Below, piece after piece: positions 7,596-16,418 of a stretch of DNA of 44,261 nucleotides. Each line of letters begins with the position of its first letter. Position 1 is the first letter of the stretch. Origin of the DNA: Lysinibacillus sp. (GTDB lineage: Bacteria; Bacillota; Bacilli; Bacillales_A; Planococcaceae); the NCBI GenBank assembly GCA_031181585.1, contig JAPSKP010000022.1, forward strand, positions 1 to 44,261, written 5' to 3'. The notes under the pieces were generated by a model, which worked only from the letters and a program-made list of their open reading frames with translations, did no database searches and was not told where the DNA came from. Made by a program: the position numbers and the translations under genes.

Positions 7596-8816
7596 TTACT
7601 GGTTGTTCACTAAAGATTGTTCTACAACTACCTTTATCCACTTCTCCATATCTTCCATCTTTTGCAGCATTTCATCTATTGACGCATATGTCAGAACCAT
7701 GGAACCTAACTTCTTATCTGATCCAGTAAACACCTCAATGTTATCTCCCGGTCTCACAAATAATTCATACTCGATTACATTCTCCTTCCTAAACTCTTCA
7801 TTTATTTCAAGCCCTCTGAATATGCCGCTTTTGTGACTATTTATCGTATAGCAGGACCAACAGCCTTTCGGTTGGATCATCTTTAATTTACAGCAGTCCT
7901 CGCCTATAGCTGCTTTGATACTATATTCTATTAAGTCGACTCCTGTAGCATATTGTGTTATACGGGGGATTAAGTTGCCTCCGTTCCTTGCACCCATCTC
8001 GATGAAATAAACATTTTCGTCCTGATCTATTCTTATATCAAAATTGTAAGCTCCTGTTTTCATCTGCAGGAGATCGAGAAGCCGTTGAATCTCGTTATGG
8101 ATTTTAGTTTGAAGGCGTTCTGGCAATATACTCGGCCAGCTTCCCCCTAACGGAATAAAGGGGTTGATCGATGTATGTGAAAGGTGATTATTGGAAAAAC
8201 ATCTGAACACAAGCCGGCCATTTACCGAAAAGCCATCTCCGCCAACCTGATATCCTTGCTTTTCAATATATTCTTCTATTAAAAAACGTTTTACTTTTGA
8301 GTAACGTAAAGCATACTCTACTTTTTCCGGAAGTAACTCAATGGAGTCAATTTTTGAAATCCCTCTGCTTCCCGATGAATCAACCGGTTTAACCATGACA
8401 GGTGTTTTAAAATGATGAAATTCTGCTTGGGCTTTTTCTAAAGAAGTATAGCTTTTTGCTTGGGGAACATGGAAATTGTGTTTTTTTAAAAACACTCGAA
8501 ATAGATCCTTACGATTAATGATTTCGATTGATTTATATGGATGAGTAGGTAGTCCCAATTTTTCAGCAACATAGGCTACAGTCGTTGCGGCTTCATCTGC
8601 TGCAAAGCAAATAATGCCGTCGATTTCCAATGCTGCTGCTAACTCTAGAACCCCTTCCTGATCCATATAGCTGACGTTATGATATTCGTCAGCAAATTGA
8701 TGGCCGGGATTATTCTCGAAAAAATCGCAAGTAATGACATAACAGCCCATTTCCTTCGCCTTTTTGATGAATGGGACGTGATAAGAATCGCCGCTTAATA
8801 CAAGTAGTTTTTTCAT
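7596..8816 (-). CDS. ATP-grasp ligase, second of a tandem paralogous pair
   Basis: ATP-grasp enzymes join a carboxylate to an amine or thiol through an acyl-phosphate. The 406-residue product has a Rossmann-like preATP-grasp domain (about 1-105, opening MKKLLVLSGD). The ATP-grasp fold follows with Lys143 and the glycine-rich loop VDSSGSRGISKI (145-156), the adenine-site EEY (181-183), and metal ligands Asp260, Glu273 and Asn278 in FIEMGARNGGN. All key residues are present, so it should be active. A further 100 residues or so (about 305-406) form a C-terminal domain without a name I know. The start is ATG at 8814-8816 with GGAG upstream. It lies 43 bases after its paralog. Its substrate is unknown; the capsule-locus setting suggests amide formation on a sugar or an amino-acid decoration. 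Confidence 0.85.
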   Translation of the reverse strand: MKKLLVLSGDSYHVPFIKKAKEMGCYVITCDFFENNPGHQFADEYHNVSYMDQEGVLELAAALEIDGIICFAADEAATTVAYVAEKLGLPTHPYKSIEIINRKDLFRVFLKKHNFHVPQAKSYTSLEKAQAEFHHFKTPVMVKPVDSSGSRGISKIDSIELLPEKVEYALRYSKVKRFLIEEYIEKQGYQVGGDGFSVNGRLVFRCFSNNHLSHTSINPFIPLGGSWPSILPERLQTKIHNEIQRLLDLLQMKTGAYNFDIRIDQDENVYFIEMGARNGGNLIPRITQYATGVDLIEYSIKAAIGEDCCKLKMIQPKGCWSCYTINSHKSGIFRGLEINEEFRKENVIEYELFVRPGDNIEVFTGSDKKLGSMVLTYASIDEMLQKMEDMEKWIKVVVEQSLVNNQ

Positions 8817-8859
8817 TTTATGAACTCCTTTATAAGAAATCCTGCCTTTTTTATTACCA

Positions 8860-10074
8860 TCAGCATTTTATATTCGCATCTTCAACTACAGCCTTGATCT
8901 GCTCGGGCAGCCTTTTCGTTTTTTCCTTCATTTCACTCATTGAAGAGAACTTCAAAATCATAAGGCCTAAATAGACATGCCCATTTGGAGAAGGGCAGAT
9001 TCTCTCATCGAGTTTTACTGTTAAATGGGACTGGACAACATTCTTTTTTAACTCTTCAGCAATCTTAACATCTTTGAATACACCCTCTTTTTCACTGTGC
9101 AAGACATAGCTCGCCCAATACCCATGAGGCCTGGCCATCTTCAGGCTGGCACAGTCTTCCCCTAAAGCAGCCTTGATCGTATATTCAATTAAATCGACCC
9201 CGGTTACATAATGTATGAGGTCGGGGTTCCAATCTCCTCCGTTACGTGCTGCCATCTCTATTAGGTATATATTTTCGTGCTGGTCTACTCTAATATCAAA
9301 GTTATATGCCCCCGTTTTCATCTCTAATAACTCCAGCATTCTCTGTATCTCCCCGTGTATTTTATTTTGGAGACGTTCAGGTATGATAGAGGGCCAAGTG
9401 GCGATTATAGAAACAAAAGGATTAGAACAATTCGTAGAAAAATACTCATTTGAAAAACTTCGGAATACTAGTTGACCATTCACCGAAAAGCCATCCCCGC
9501 CTACATGAGGTCCGTAACTTTCGATATATTCCTCTATAATAAATCGTTTAGATTTGGAGAATCGTAAAGCAACCTTCACTTTTTCTTCAAGGTGATCTAA
9601 TGAATCAATTTTCGATATCCCCTTACTTCCTGAAGAATCCACTGGTTTGATCATAACCGGCAGGCTAAAGCGATGAAAATCGGCTTTGGCTTGTTCAAAG
9701 GAACTGTATCCTTCTGCTTTCGGAATATGAAAGCTATGGGCTCGTTGAAATTTCCGAAACAGTTCTTTATTCGTTACGATTTCTACAGAGTTGTAAGGAT
9801 GAGATGGCAGCCCTAGTTTTTCAGCAACATACGCTGCCGTCAACACACCGGAATCAGCAGCATAGCTGACAATTCCGTCTGCCTGCAGGCATTTTGCTAA
9901 ATGTAATACAGCCTCCCTATTTGTCGTACATATATTGTAGTATTCATGGGCATATTTTTTCCCCGGTGCCTCTTCCGTTGCATCACATATGATAATGTAG
10001 CATCCCATATCTCTTGCCTTTTTAATAGCCGGAATTTGGGATTGTGCACCACCAAGCATCACTAGTTTCTTCAA
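8860..10074 (-). CDS. ATP-grasp ligase, first of a tandem paralogous pair
   Basis: This 404-residue protein aligns end to end with its downstream neighbour and has the same three-part build. The preATP-grasp domain opens MKKLVMLGGAQSQIPAIKKA, the glycine-rich loop is VDSSGSKGISKI, the adenine-site EEY is kept, and the metal-binding segment is LIEMAARNGGDW. The loop regions after the metal site differ most: NPDLIHY here, IPRITQY in the partner. A divergent segment sits near residues 205-230. This suggests different acceptors, or a heteromer. Translation starts at TTG (10072-10074), with AGAGGTG about seven bases upstream. The gene follows wzx by 46 bases on the same strand and is very likely in the EPS operon. 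Relatives include carbamoyl-phosphate-synthase-like and amino-acid ligases, but no specific substrate can be read. Confidence 0.85.
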   Translation of the reverse strand: MKKLVMLGGAQSQIPAIKKARDMGCYIIICDATEEAPGKKYAHEYYNICTTNREAVLHLAKCLQADGIVSYAADSGVLTAAYVAEKLGLPSHPYNSVEIVTNKELFRKFQRAHSFHIPKAEGYSSFEQAKADFHRFSLPVMIKPVDSSGSKGISKIDSLDHLEEKVKVALRFSKSKRFIIEEYIESYGPHVGGDGFSVNGQLVFRSFSNEYFSTNCSNPFVSIIATWPSIIPERLQNKIHGEIQRMLELLEMKTGAYNFDIRVDQHENIYLIEMAARNGGDWNPDLIHYVTGVDLIEYTIKAALGEDCASLKMARPHGYWASYVLHSEKEGVFKDVKIAEELKKNVVQSHLTVKLDERICPSPNGHVYLGLMILKFSSMSEMKEKTKRLPEQIKAVVEDANIKC

Positions 10075-10120
10075 ACGATTACACCTCTTTATCTCACATT
10101 AGGATTGTCGAATCTCTACA

Positions 10121-11584
10121 TTAAATAGTTATTTTCCTTTCACTTTTCATCATATGTTTCGTTGTGAAAATAAGATAAGTAAAGGATTCCATTCTAAATA
10201 TGGCGGCCAGCCCAATATAGAATGCAGCACCTACAATCATTTGTAATACGATGGTCAGCATATCTGACAATCCGGCAAAATGGATACTGTAGGCAATCGC
10301 TCCCGCCCCTATGGATAAAAGCAAGGATGGCAGTATATCCTCCATTTGAGCAGCCAAGCTATAACCAAGCAACGACTTCATAGGATAAGCATCCAAGATG
10401 GTTGTAATTATTCTGTTCACCAATACACCGATTGCAACGCCATAGACACCAAAGGGCAAGCTTATGATCAATATAATTGTACCGACAATAAACTTTACGA
10501 TTTCCAGTCTTAGAAAAAGATCACTTCTTCCCACAGCTTTAATGGCATGTAAATTAGCAGAGTCAATGGTCCATAATGCATAATAACCGCAAAAGATTTG
10601 GAGAAATGCCGCTGTCGGAAGCCATTTTTCTGTAAACAATAGTCTTACTAACGGCTCTGCTACAACAGCCAAACCCATCATTAACGGAAATAGCACAAAG
10701 GAGCTGGTGATGATTGATCTTCGTATCATTTCCTTCATTCGATCTTTATCATGCTGCTGGGAGGCTAATGCCGGAAACATAACAGATTGTATGGAGCCAT
10801 TGATATTAGACACTAAAATGTTGGGTAATTGTGCGCCTCTGCTGTAGTACCCCAATACAACTGGACTAAATAGCTTACCAATCACAAAGCTTTGAAGGCT
10901 TGTATAAAAATTATAGATCAGCGTAGAAGCTACAAGCTTCCAACCGAATGAATATAAAGTGGATACATGCTTTATTGAAAAAAGCCATTTGGGCCTCCAT
11001 TTTACTGAAAACCATAGGAGGACTGTTGAGAGAAACTGGCTTGTCATCTGTTGACCAACTAATGCCCATATGCCAAAGCCTGTGTAAGCCAGTGCTATAC
11101 CTACTAAACTAGCTATGAAGGTGGCAGCCAGGCTGCTTTTAAATATTTTTTTAAACTGCATATTTCTCGCTATGATGGCATATTGAATGGAATGAAAAAC
11201 GCTTATGAATACAGTTAAGGATAAGATTCTTAAGATGACCTTTAGTTGAGGGGATTCAAAATAGAAAGCTACATATGGCGCTATAAAAAAGAGAGTGATA
11301 TACAATAGGCATGCGACAAATAGATTTAAAAAGAAAACAGATGAAAAATCAACTTCTTCCACATGTTTTTTCTGAATGAGTGCTTCACAAAACCCACTAT
11401 CAGCCAGCAAGGTAGCTATACTCGTAAAAACTGCTACAATTGCTATAAGTCCATAATCCTCCGGCATAAGAAGACGAGTAAGAATAATCATCACAAGCAG
11501 TTGAATAACTTGTGAGCCTCCTCTTTCAAGGAGCTTCCAAAATAGAGAGTGGATAATTGTTGTTCTTGTTATTTCACCGTTCAC
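10121..11584 (-). CDS. wzx: Wzx-type polysaccharide flippase (PST/MATE-like)
   Basis: Wzx proteins move the undecaprenyl-diphosphate-linked repeat unit across the membrane. The 487-residue product is strongly hydrophobic, with about 12-14 membrane segments. Its N-terminus (FWKLLERGGSQVIQLLVMII, then LTRLLMPEDYGLIAI) is the hallmark of the WzxC/TuaB branch of polysaccharide transporters. The start is GTG at 11582-11584 with AGGGGAAAG just upstream. It lies 46 bases after the wzy stop on the same strand. As the only flippase in the locus it should carry the unit built by the neighbouring glycosyltransferases. WzxC-type flippases are often relaxed in substrate choice, which would suit a decorated unit. 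Confidence 0.92.
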   Translation of the reverse strand: MNGEITRTTIIHSLFWKLLERGGSQVIQLLVMIILTRLLMPEDYGLIAIVAVFTSIATLLADSGFCEALIQKKHVEEVDFSSVFFLNLFVACLLYITLFFIAPYVAFYFESPQLKVILRILSLTVFISVFHSIQYAIIARNMQFKKIFKSSLAATFIASLVGIALAYTGFGIWALVGQQMTSQFLSTVLLWFSVKWRPKWLFSIKHVSTLYSFGWKLVASTLIYNFYTSLQSFVIGKLFSPVVLGYYSRGAQLPNILVSNINGSIQSVMFPALASQQHDKDRMKEMIRRSIITSSFVLFPLMMGLAVVAEPLVRLLFTEKWLPTAAFLQIFCGYYALWTIDSANLHAIKAVGRSDLFLRLEIVKFIVGTIILIISLPFGVYGVAIGVLVNRIITTILDAYPMKSLLGYSLAAQMEDILPSLLLSIGAGAIAYSIHFAGLSDMLTIVLQMIVGAAFYIGLAAIFRMESFTYLIFTTKHMMKSERKITI

Positions 11585-11630
11585 CTTTCCCCTGCCTTCT
11601 TTCCAAATTTCTGAAAAATTTTTAGAGCTT

Positions 11631-13001
11631 TTATTTCTCTATATAGCCTTGAATGTCCGGTTTTTTTGTTTTGCCTTCTATATAATCTTTTCCTACAAGG
11701 AATAGTAAGGGCATGAGGAAAAACTCATCGGCAAATAAAATATCCAAGGCAAGCCAAGATCCATAGCAGGAAATAACAAGAAGCATGACGACTATTCCAG
11801 GGCTTGTATAGGAATAAGGAGCTATGGTATTTACTTCTCCTTTGATGGAGAACAATTGGATAAGCCATATCACCAAAAGCAACGAACCGATAATTCCTAG
11901 TTGATAGATGATCTGAACGAAACTATTATGTGCCGCATAAATGATTTCCCCCGTATAAACTTGCGTTATGCCTTGTCCAAATAATAAAGCGAACGGATGA
12001 TTGATTAAGTAGGAAAAATAGTCTTGAAGGATGTCACTCCGCCCTGTAGTAAAAGAAGATATATCACTGACAATACGGAAACGCACTAAATACATTTGGA
12101 TGAGTTTATCAAATAGCGGAGACATGACAATGAAGATAACACCTGCAGCGAAGGTAATCAGCATTGAAATCTTAGTCATCGCTCGCCCTTTTTGAATCAA
12201 TACAGACAGCAGCCAAACGCCTGCCGCTGCTGCTAAAACTAATATGAACATTTTTGACACGGATAAAAAACCTAGGTAAACAAGCGTAATAATGCAAATA
12301 AACAATAGGATTCTCTCGTAATTCCTTTTATTGAATAGAAGGATGAGCAGTCCGCAAATTGCCGTCAAAATATGGGCGGCATAATAATTAGCGTCCCCGT
12401 AGAAGCCGCTTAACCTTGTTAAGCCTCCCGCCTTCCAGCTGGTAATTTCTATAAATCGCAGCATATGTGGATAATTCATTAAAATTTCGGATGAGAAACT
12501 TGCTGCCATGATTCCTGCTGAAAAAAAGATGATACATTTCTCGAAAGAAAGTTCATTTCGGTATATACGGAAATAGGTAGGAATTAAAATAAGCATCACA
12601 AGAAAAACAATATAACTTAATGAAATGTCATAGCCTAATGCCAACTTTACAGTCAACGTATAGATTGCTATTACACTAATTAACAGCAAGTTTTGTAATC
12701 TTAATACCGCCTTCTTTTCAAAAAGCTCCTTTATAAAGAGGACGTAACAAAAGAACAGAAGAAAACCGATTGTATAGAATGTATAATCACCCGAATTGAG
12801 TTTCATAACAGGAGACCATGGAAGATAGAAAAGCATAATAGCGAGAAAATTTGAGCCATGGCTGACTAAGAGCAAAAGAAAGAAAACCAGCACACCGCCT
12901 AACACAGCAGGGCCAATATTCAGAGCGTGACCTATCGATAGTATCAGCACGCCCGTTATACAAAAAAATAAAAGTGCTCGATAGTTTTGCTTATTGTCCA
13001 T
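11631..13001 (-). CDS. wzy: Wzy-type polysaccharide polymerase (O-antigen ligase family)
   Basis: Wzy joins repeat units on the outer membrane face. The product is about 456 residues with some 11-12 membrane segments. It has family marks on its outer loops: LSGFYGDANYYAAH in the middle, and later TTGRSDILQDYFSYLINHP, the FGQG turn and AHNSFVQIIYQLGIIG. The last two groups carry the Arg and His typical of the Wzy/WaaL catalytic loop. I take the start at ATG 12999-13001, which has GGAG nine bases upstream. An ATG five codons earlier (13016) is possible but has a poorer site. Either way it overlaps the preceding glycosyltransferase gene by 11-26 bases, so the two are coupled. It is the only polymerase in the locus. 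Confidence 0.88.
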   Translation of the reverse strand: MDNKQNYRALLFFCITGVLILSIGHALNIGPAVLGGVLVFFLLLLVSHGSNFLAIMLFYLPWSPVMKLNSGDYTFYTIGFLLFFCYVLFIKELFEKKAVLRLQNLLLISVIAIYTLTVKLALGYDISLSYIVFLVMLILIPTYFRIYRNELSFEKCIIFFSAGIMAASFSSEILMNYPHMLRFIEITSWKAGGLTRLSGFYGDANYYAAHILTAICGLLILLFNKRNYERILLFICIITLVYLGFLSVSKMFILVLAAAAGVWLLSVLIQKGRAMTKISMLITFAAGVIFIVMSPLFDKLIQMYLVRFRIVSDISSFTTGRSDILQDYFSYLINHPFALLFGQGITQVYTGEIIYAAHNSFVQIIYQLGIIGSLLLVIWLIQLFSIKGEVNTIAPYSYTSPGIVVMLLVISCYGSWLALDILFADEFFLMPLLFLVGKDYIEGKTKKPDIQGYIEK

Positions 13002-14190
13002 AGCCGCATGCTCCATCTATTACCGCTTCTAGCTGGTCCACCCCGGTGTTTTGAGGAAACTGCTGCTTTTTTAGCTTTCCGCCGATTTGAAGCAGCTCCT
13101 CTCTGTTGTTTAGGATATATTCAAGTGTTTCCGTTATACCAATAGCTGAATTTTGACAAACCCATCCTGCACCGCATTGTTCCACCATTTCATTAGCGGA
13201 TGTTGTGTTTGTTGTCAAAATAGGGAGCCCTATACACTTCGCTTCTTCCAATACCATCGGAGCTGCCTCATGATAGGAAGGCAATAAAAATAAGTCAGCG
13301 TTTTTCATATACTTATACGGATTTTCCTGCTCTCCATGCAGGGTAATATGTCCCTTTAGAGATTTAGAGGAGACAAGCTGCTCGATTTCTCTTCTTAACC
13401 TGCCATCCCCAATGAGGTGCCAGCTGATGTTATAACCCTTGTTCACCAGCTCATAAATGACTTCTATCGTTCTTATAATGCCTTTTTCCTCACTCAGTCG
13501 TGCTACTGTTACAATCGAAAACTTCTCACTGTCATAAAGAAATGGTGTGTGCTCCGCTTTTTTTTGAATGTCCAGAAAATCGGTGCAATTTTTCACGCTG
13601 TGCGTTTTAGATGATAAGGATGGTATTGCCTGTAAAAAGTGCTTTCTGCATCCTTCAGAAACGGTAATAATACGGTCGAATTGTTTGTACATTTTCTTAT
13701 TGCGGGGTGTGTTTCCCCCGTAGTGCAAATAATCACAATGTATATAGGCGAATTTTTTTTTAGCATCTATTTTCTTTAGTACAAACTCGTTGCATCCGCC
13801 GTAAAACGATTTATCATGCGGGCTTTGTACATAGGAAATAGCAATATCATAACCTTGTAACCGGCCTTCTGTAGACAGCAGCAACGATATCGGTAATGCA
13901 TTTGTAAAAATCTTCGTCCACAATACAAGCAATGCCCGAAGGAAGTAGAAAAATATCCCTTCCTTTTTTGCCTCAGCCTGAGAAATACCTAACAATTTCA
14001 TATAAGGATTCGCCTTTATGATCTTTATTTGCTTTGGTAATTCAAGGAGGTATTGTCCACTATAGCTGTATATAAATACGGTTACATCGTACTTGTCTGC
14101 TATTTCATTTAAAAGATTGACTAACGCTTTTTGAATTCCTCCGGTGGCCAAATTGCTGCTGACAATCACTAATCTTTTCTTATGCCTCAT
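12991..14190 (-). CDS. Group-4 glycosyltransferase
   Basis: The product (399 residues from ATG 14188-14190, GGGGGAG six bases upstream) is a GT-B fold retaining glycosyltransferase. Its N-terminus has SSNLATGGIQKALVNLLNE, the usual acceptor-side loop. The GT4 domain has VARLSEEKGIIRTIEV at about residue 235 and LHGEQENPYKYMKNADLFLLPS later. The E-x7-E motif lies in SYHEAAPMVLEEAKCIGLP, which binds the nucleotide sugar. It acts on the lipid-linked saccharide at the cytoplasmic membrane face. It overlaps wzy downstream and follows the gene at 14236-15285 by 45 bases. The sugar and linkage are unknown. Confidence 0.9.
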   Translation of the reverse strand: MRHKKRLVIVSSNLATGGIQKALVNLLNEIADKYDVTVFIYSYSGQYLLELPKQIKIIKANPYMKLLGISQAEAKKEGIFFYFLRALLVLWTKIFTNALPISLLLSTEGRLQGYDIAISYVQSPHDKSFYGGCNEFVLKKIDAKKKFAYIHCDYLHYGGNTPRNKKMYKQFDRIITVSEGCRKHFLQAIPSLSSKTHSVKNCTDFLDIQKKAEHTPFLYDSEKFSIVTVARLSEEKGIIRTIEVIYELVNKGYNISWHLIGDGRLRREIEQLVSSKSLKGHITLHGEQENPYKYMKNADLFLLPSYHEAAPMVLEEAKCIGLPILTTNTTSANEMVEQCGAGWVCQNSAIGITETLEYILNNREELLQIGGKLKKQQFPQNTGVDQLEAVIDGACGYGQ

Positions 14191-14235
14191 CAAGCTCTCC
14201 CCCTTATTAGGGAAATGATCACTACATATTGAAAT

Positions 14236-15285
14236 TTACTGGCGGTCCAGAAATGTCAGTACATTATTTTTAAAAATCATATTCTCTTCAATCACCTTTG
14301 AAAAAAAATCTATTCTTCCTTGCCGATATGCCTGTAAATCAAAATCTCTTATATATTCAATTATTAATTGATCAATATTTTTTAACGTATCTGCGACTAT
14401 TCCTAATTGATAAGTTAAAATTTGCTCCGCTAAATAACTTCCTTTTAAAGTGACCAGCGGCTTACCGTATAATGCAGCCTTGTACAGCCTATTTGGCAAT
14501 GCCGTACGATTATTAATGCTATTATTCAGCCGAAAAACATTAATCAAATCGCTGTTTTCATAAAATGATGCTTCCTCCTCTGCAGTATATCTACCTGTCA
14601 CGGAGGCATTGGTGATCTGGTTTTCATTTAAGTATCTTTTTAATAATGCATTGATTTCTCCATCACCATGATAATTCAGATGGAAATGGTCCTTGTTTTT
14701 GAGTTTATACAACAGCTTCCTGTTCACTTTATAATCTCTTGTTGCCCCTATGTTAGTCAGGGACAGCTTTTCTTTACTGAAAACAGCCCGGGCTGGCATC
14801 ATTTCTATCATACTAGTTATTTGAGTATTATGATTGATGACATATTTATCACTCTTCGGAAGCCATTTTTTATATCCTGAAGAGGATAAAACAATATGGT
14901 CAGACGCCTCGATTATCTTGCCTATATCAAAAAAGTGCAAAATTTTATTGTAATCTCTTATGTCCACAATAAATTTCCCATTGAAACTCTCAAGCAAGGT
15001 TTCCTTTAAAAAATAGGTCAGTTGAATACCAAAAATAATCAGCTTATCATATTTTTGATTATTCAACCTTTGGATGATAAAACGCTTGTACTTGAGGTAA
15101 TCAAAAAATCCTCTTTGATGCCCTGCTTTTTCATCTCTATAAGTATTGCGGCTCTCCTCTTCCATCTGGAACCTGTCCCAGTTCACCATGTCATAATCGA
15201 TCTTCTGCTCCATCAATATATGCTCGTAATTTTTGACATAAGGCATATACAGCTTATTGGAAGGACAAATCAAAGCAATCTTCAT
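14236..15285 (-). CDS. Probable GT-B glycosyltransferase, divergent
   Basis: The 349-residue product has a GT-B-like plan but weak motifs. The N-terminus MKIALICPSNKLYMPYVKNYE suits an acceptor domain. DKLIIFGIQLTYFLKETLLE and KFIVDIRDYN form a parallel-strand core, and the C-terminal part has SDLINVFRLNNSINNRTALPNRLYKAALYGKPLVTLKG, which resembles the donor-binding end of GT4 enzymes. The E-x7-E motif is not intact, since the region reads ALPNRLYKAALYGKP. It may be a divergent capsular glycosyltransferase. Its ATG overlaps the capG stop by four bases, so it is translationally coupled. Its place between two clear pathway genes supports a role in repeat-unit assembly. Confidence in the exact function is moderate. 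Confidence 0.7.
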   Translation of the reverse strand: MKIALICPSNKLYMPYVKNYEHILMEQKIDYDMVNWDRFQMEEESRNTYRDEKAGHQRGFFDYLKYKRFIIQRLNNQKYDKLIIFGIQLTYFLKETLLESFNGKFIVDIRDYNKILHFFDIGKIIEASDHIVLSSSGYKKWLPKSDKYVINHNTQITSMIEMMPARAVFSKEKLSLTNIGATRDYKVNRKLLYKLKNKDHFHLNYHGDGEINALLKRYLNENQITNASVTGRYTAEEEASFYENSDLINVFRLNNSINNRTALPNRLYKAALYGKPLVTLKGSYLAEQILTYQLGIVADTLKNIDQLIIEYIRDFDLQAYRQGRIDFFSKVIEENMIFKNNVLTFLDRQ

Positions 15286-16415
15286 GGATGAGCCTGCCCC
15301 CAGACTATACGTTTTACATAGTCCGTGTATGATAAAATAATGCGCAGCACTTTATCTGATACATTCGGCATTCGGTAATCTTCTACTAGCTTCAGGGTAT
15401 CCTTCTGCTGCATTTCCAACACTTTCAGCCCTTGCATCACGCGCTCTTTACCAAGCCCCACCATCATGACCGCCCCTTCTTCCATAGCTTCTGGTCTTTC
15501 ATGGGCCTGCCGGATATTTAATGCCTTGAAGCCGAGCACAGATGCCTCCTCGCTAATTGTTCCACTGTCGCTAAGTACGGCCCGGGCATCTAATTGAAGC
15601 TTTATATAATCAGTAAATCCTACAGGCTTAATCGTTTTGACGAGTGGATGAAAGACGATTGCTTTTTCCTCAATCATCCTTTGTGTGCGGGGGTGTGTAC
15701 TGAAAATAACCGGTTTGCCATACGTTTCTGCAAGTGCCTGTAATGTATCGACCAGTGTCATAAAATTTGCTTCTGTATTGATATTCTCTTCTCTATGCGC
15801 AGAAATAACAAAATATTCCTGTTCTTCAAGCCCCAGCCTATGCAGGATATTTGATGATTCAATATCACTTACTTTGGAATTCAGCACTTCAAACATGGGA
15901 CTACCAGTTTTAATAATACGGTCTGCTGGGAACCCCTCCCGCAAGAGATACTCTCTGGCGATATCACTGTATGTCAGATTAATATCGGCCACGTGGTCAA
16001 CAATTTTCCTGTTCGTTTCCTCCGGTACACGCTGATCGAAACATCGATTGCCTGCCTCCATATGAAAGACGGGAATATGTTTTCTTTTCGCGGCGATCGC
16101 ACATAGACAGCTATTTGTATCACCTAATACTAAAAAGGCATCTGGGTTAACTTCCTCAAGCACGGAGTCGATTTTGTTTAACATATTGCCGATTGTCTGC
16201 ATCGCTGTGCCGGCAGCCGCATGTAAAAAGTAATCCGGCTTTTTTATCTCGAAATCTTTGAAAAAGATTTCGTTCAATTCATAATCATAATTTTGACCTG
16301 TATGCACAAGGATATGGTCAATTGCATTTGACTGCTCAAGCTTATTGATTACAGCCGACAACCTGATAATTTCCGGTCTTGTACCTACTACCGTCATCAC
16401 TTTGAGCTTCTTCAC
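15282..16415 (-). CDS. capG: UDP-HexNAc 2-epimerase, CapG/FnlC type (last step to UDP-L-FucNAc)
   Basis: The 377-residue product is a non-hydrolysing UDP-GlcNAc 2-epimerase relative. It has VVGTRPEIIRLS at the N-terminus, HTGQNYDYELNEIFF, VLGDTNSCLCAIAAK, HMEAGNRCFDQRVPEETNR, SAHREENI and SDSGTISEEASVLG, the standard active-site strings. Taken alone it could be a WecB (UDP-ManNAc) enzyme. It directly follows capF and capE in the order known from Staphylococcus aureus type 5/8 capsule and Pseudomonas/E. coli fnlABC. That order makes it the epimerase turning UDP-2-acetamido-2,6-dideoxy-L-talose into UDP-L-FucNAc. The start is GTG 16413-16415 with GGAGG upstream. The capF stop is only a few bases before it. 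Confidence 0.88.
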   Translation of the reverse strand: MKKLKVMTVVGTRPEIIRLSAVINKLEQSNAIDHILVHTGQNYDYELNEIFFKDFEIKKPDYFLHAAAGTAMQTIGNMLNKIDSVLEEVNPDAFLVLGDTNSCLCAIAAKRKHIPVFHMEAGNRCFDQRVPEETNRKIVDHVADINLTYSDIAREYLLREGFPADRIIKTGSPMFEVLNSKVSDIESSNILHRLGLEEQEYFVISAHREENINTEANFMTLVDTLQALAETYGKPVIFSTHPRTQRMIEEKAIVFHPLVKTIKPVGFTDYIKLQLDARAVLSDSGTISEEASVLGFKALNIRQAHERPEAMEEGAVMMVGLGKERVMQGLKVLEMQQKDTLKLVEDYRMPNVSDKVLRIILSYTDYVKRIVWGQAHP

Positions 16416-16418
16416 CTT

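Noticed and set aside
15282-16415. WecB-type UDP-ManNAc epimerase
   Set aside because: Possible by motif alone, but the tight capE-capF-capG order argues for the FucNAc pathway enzyme.
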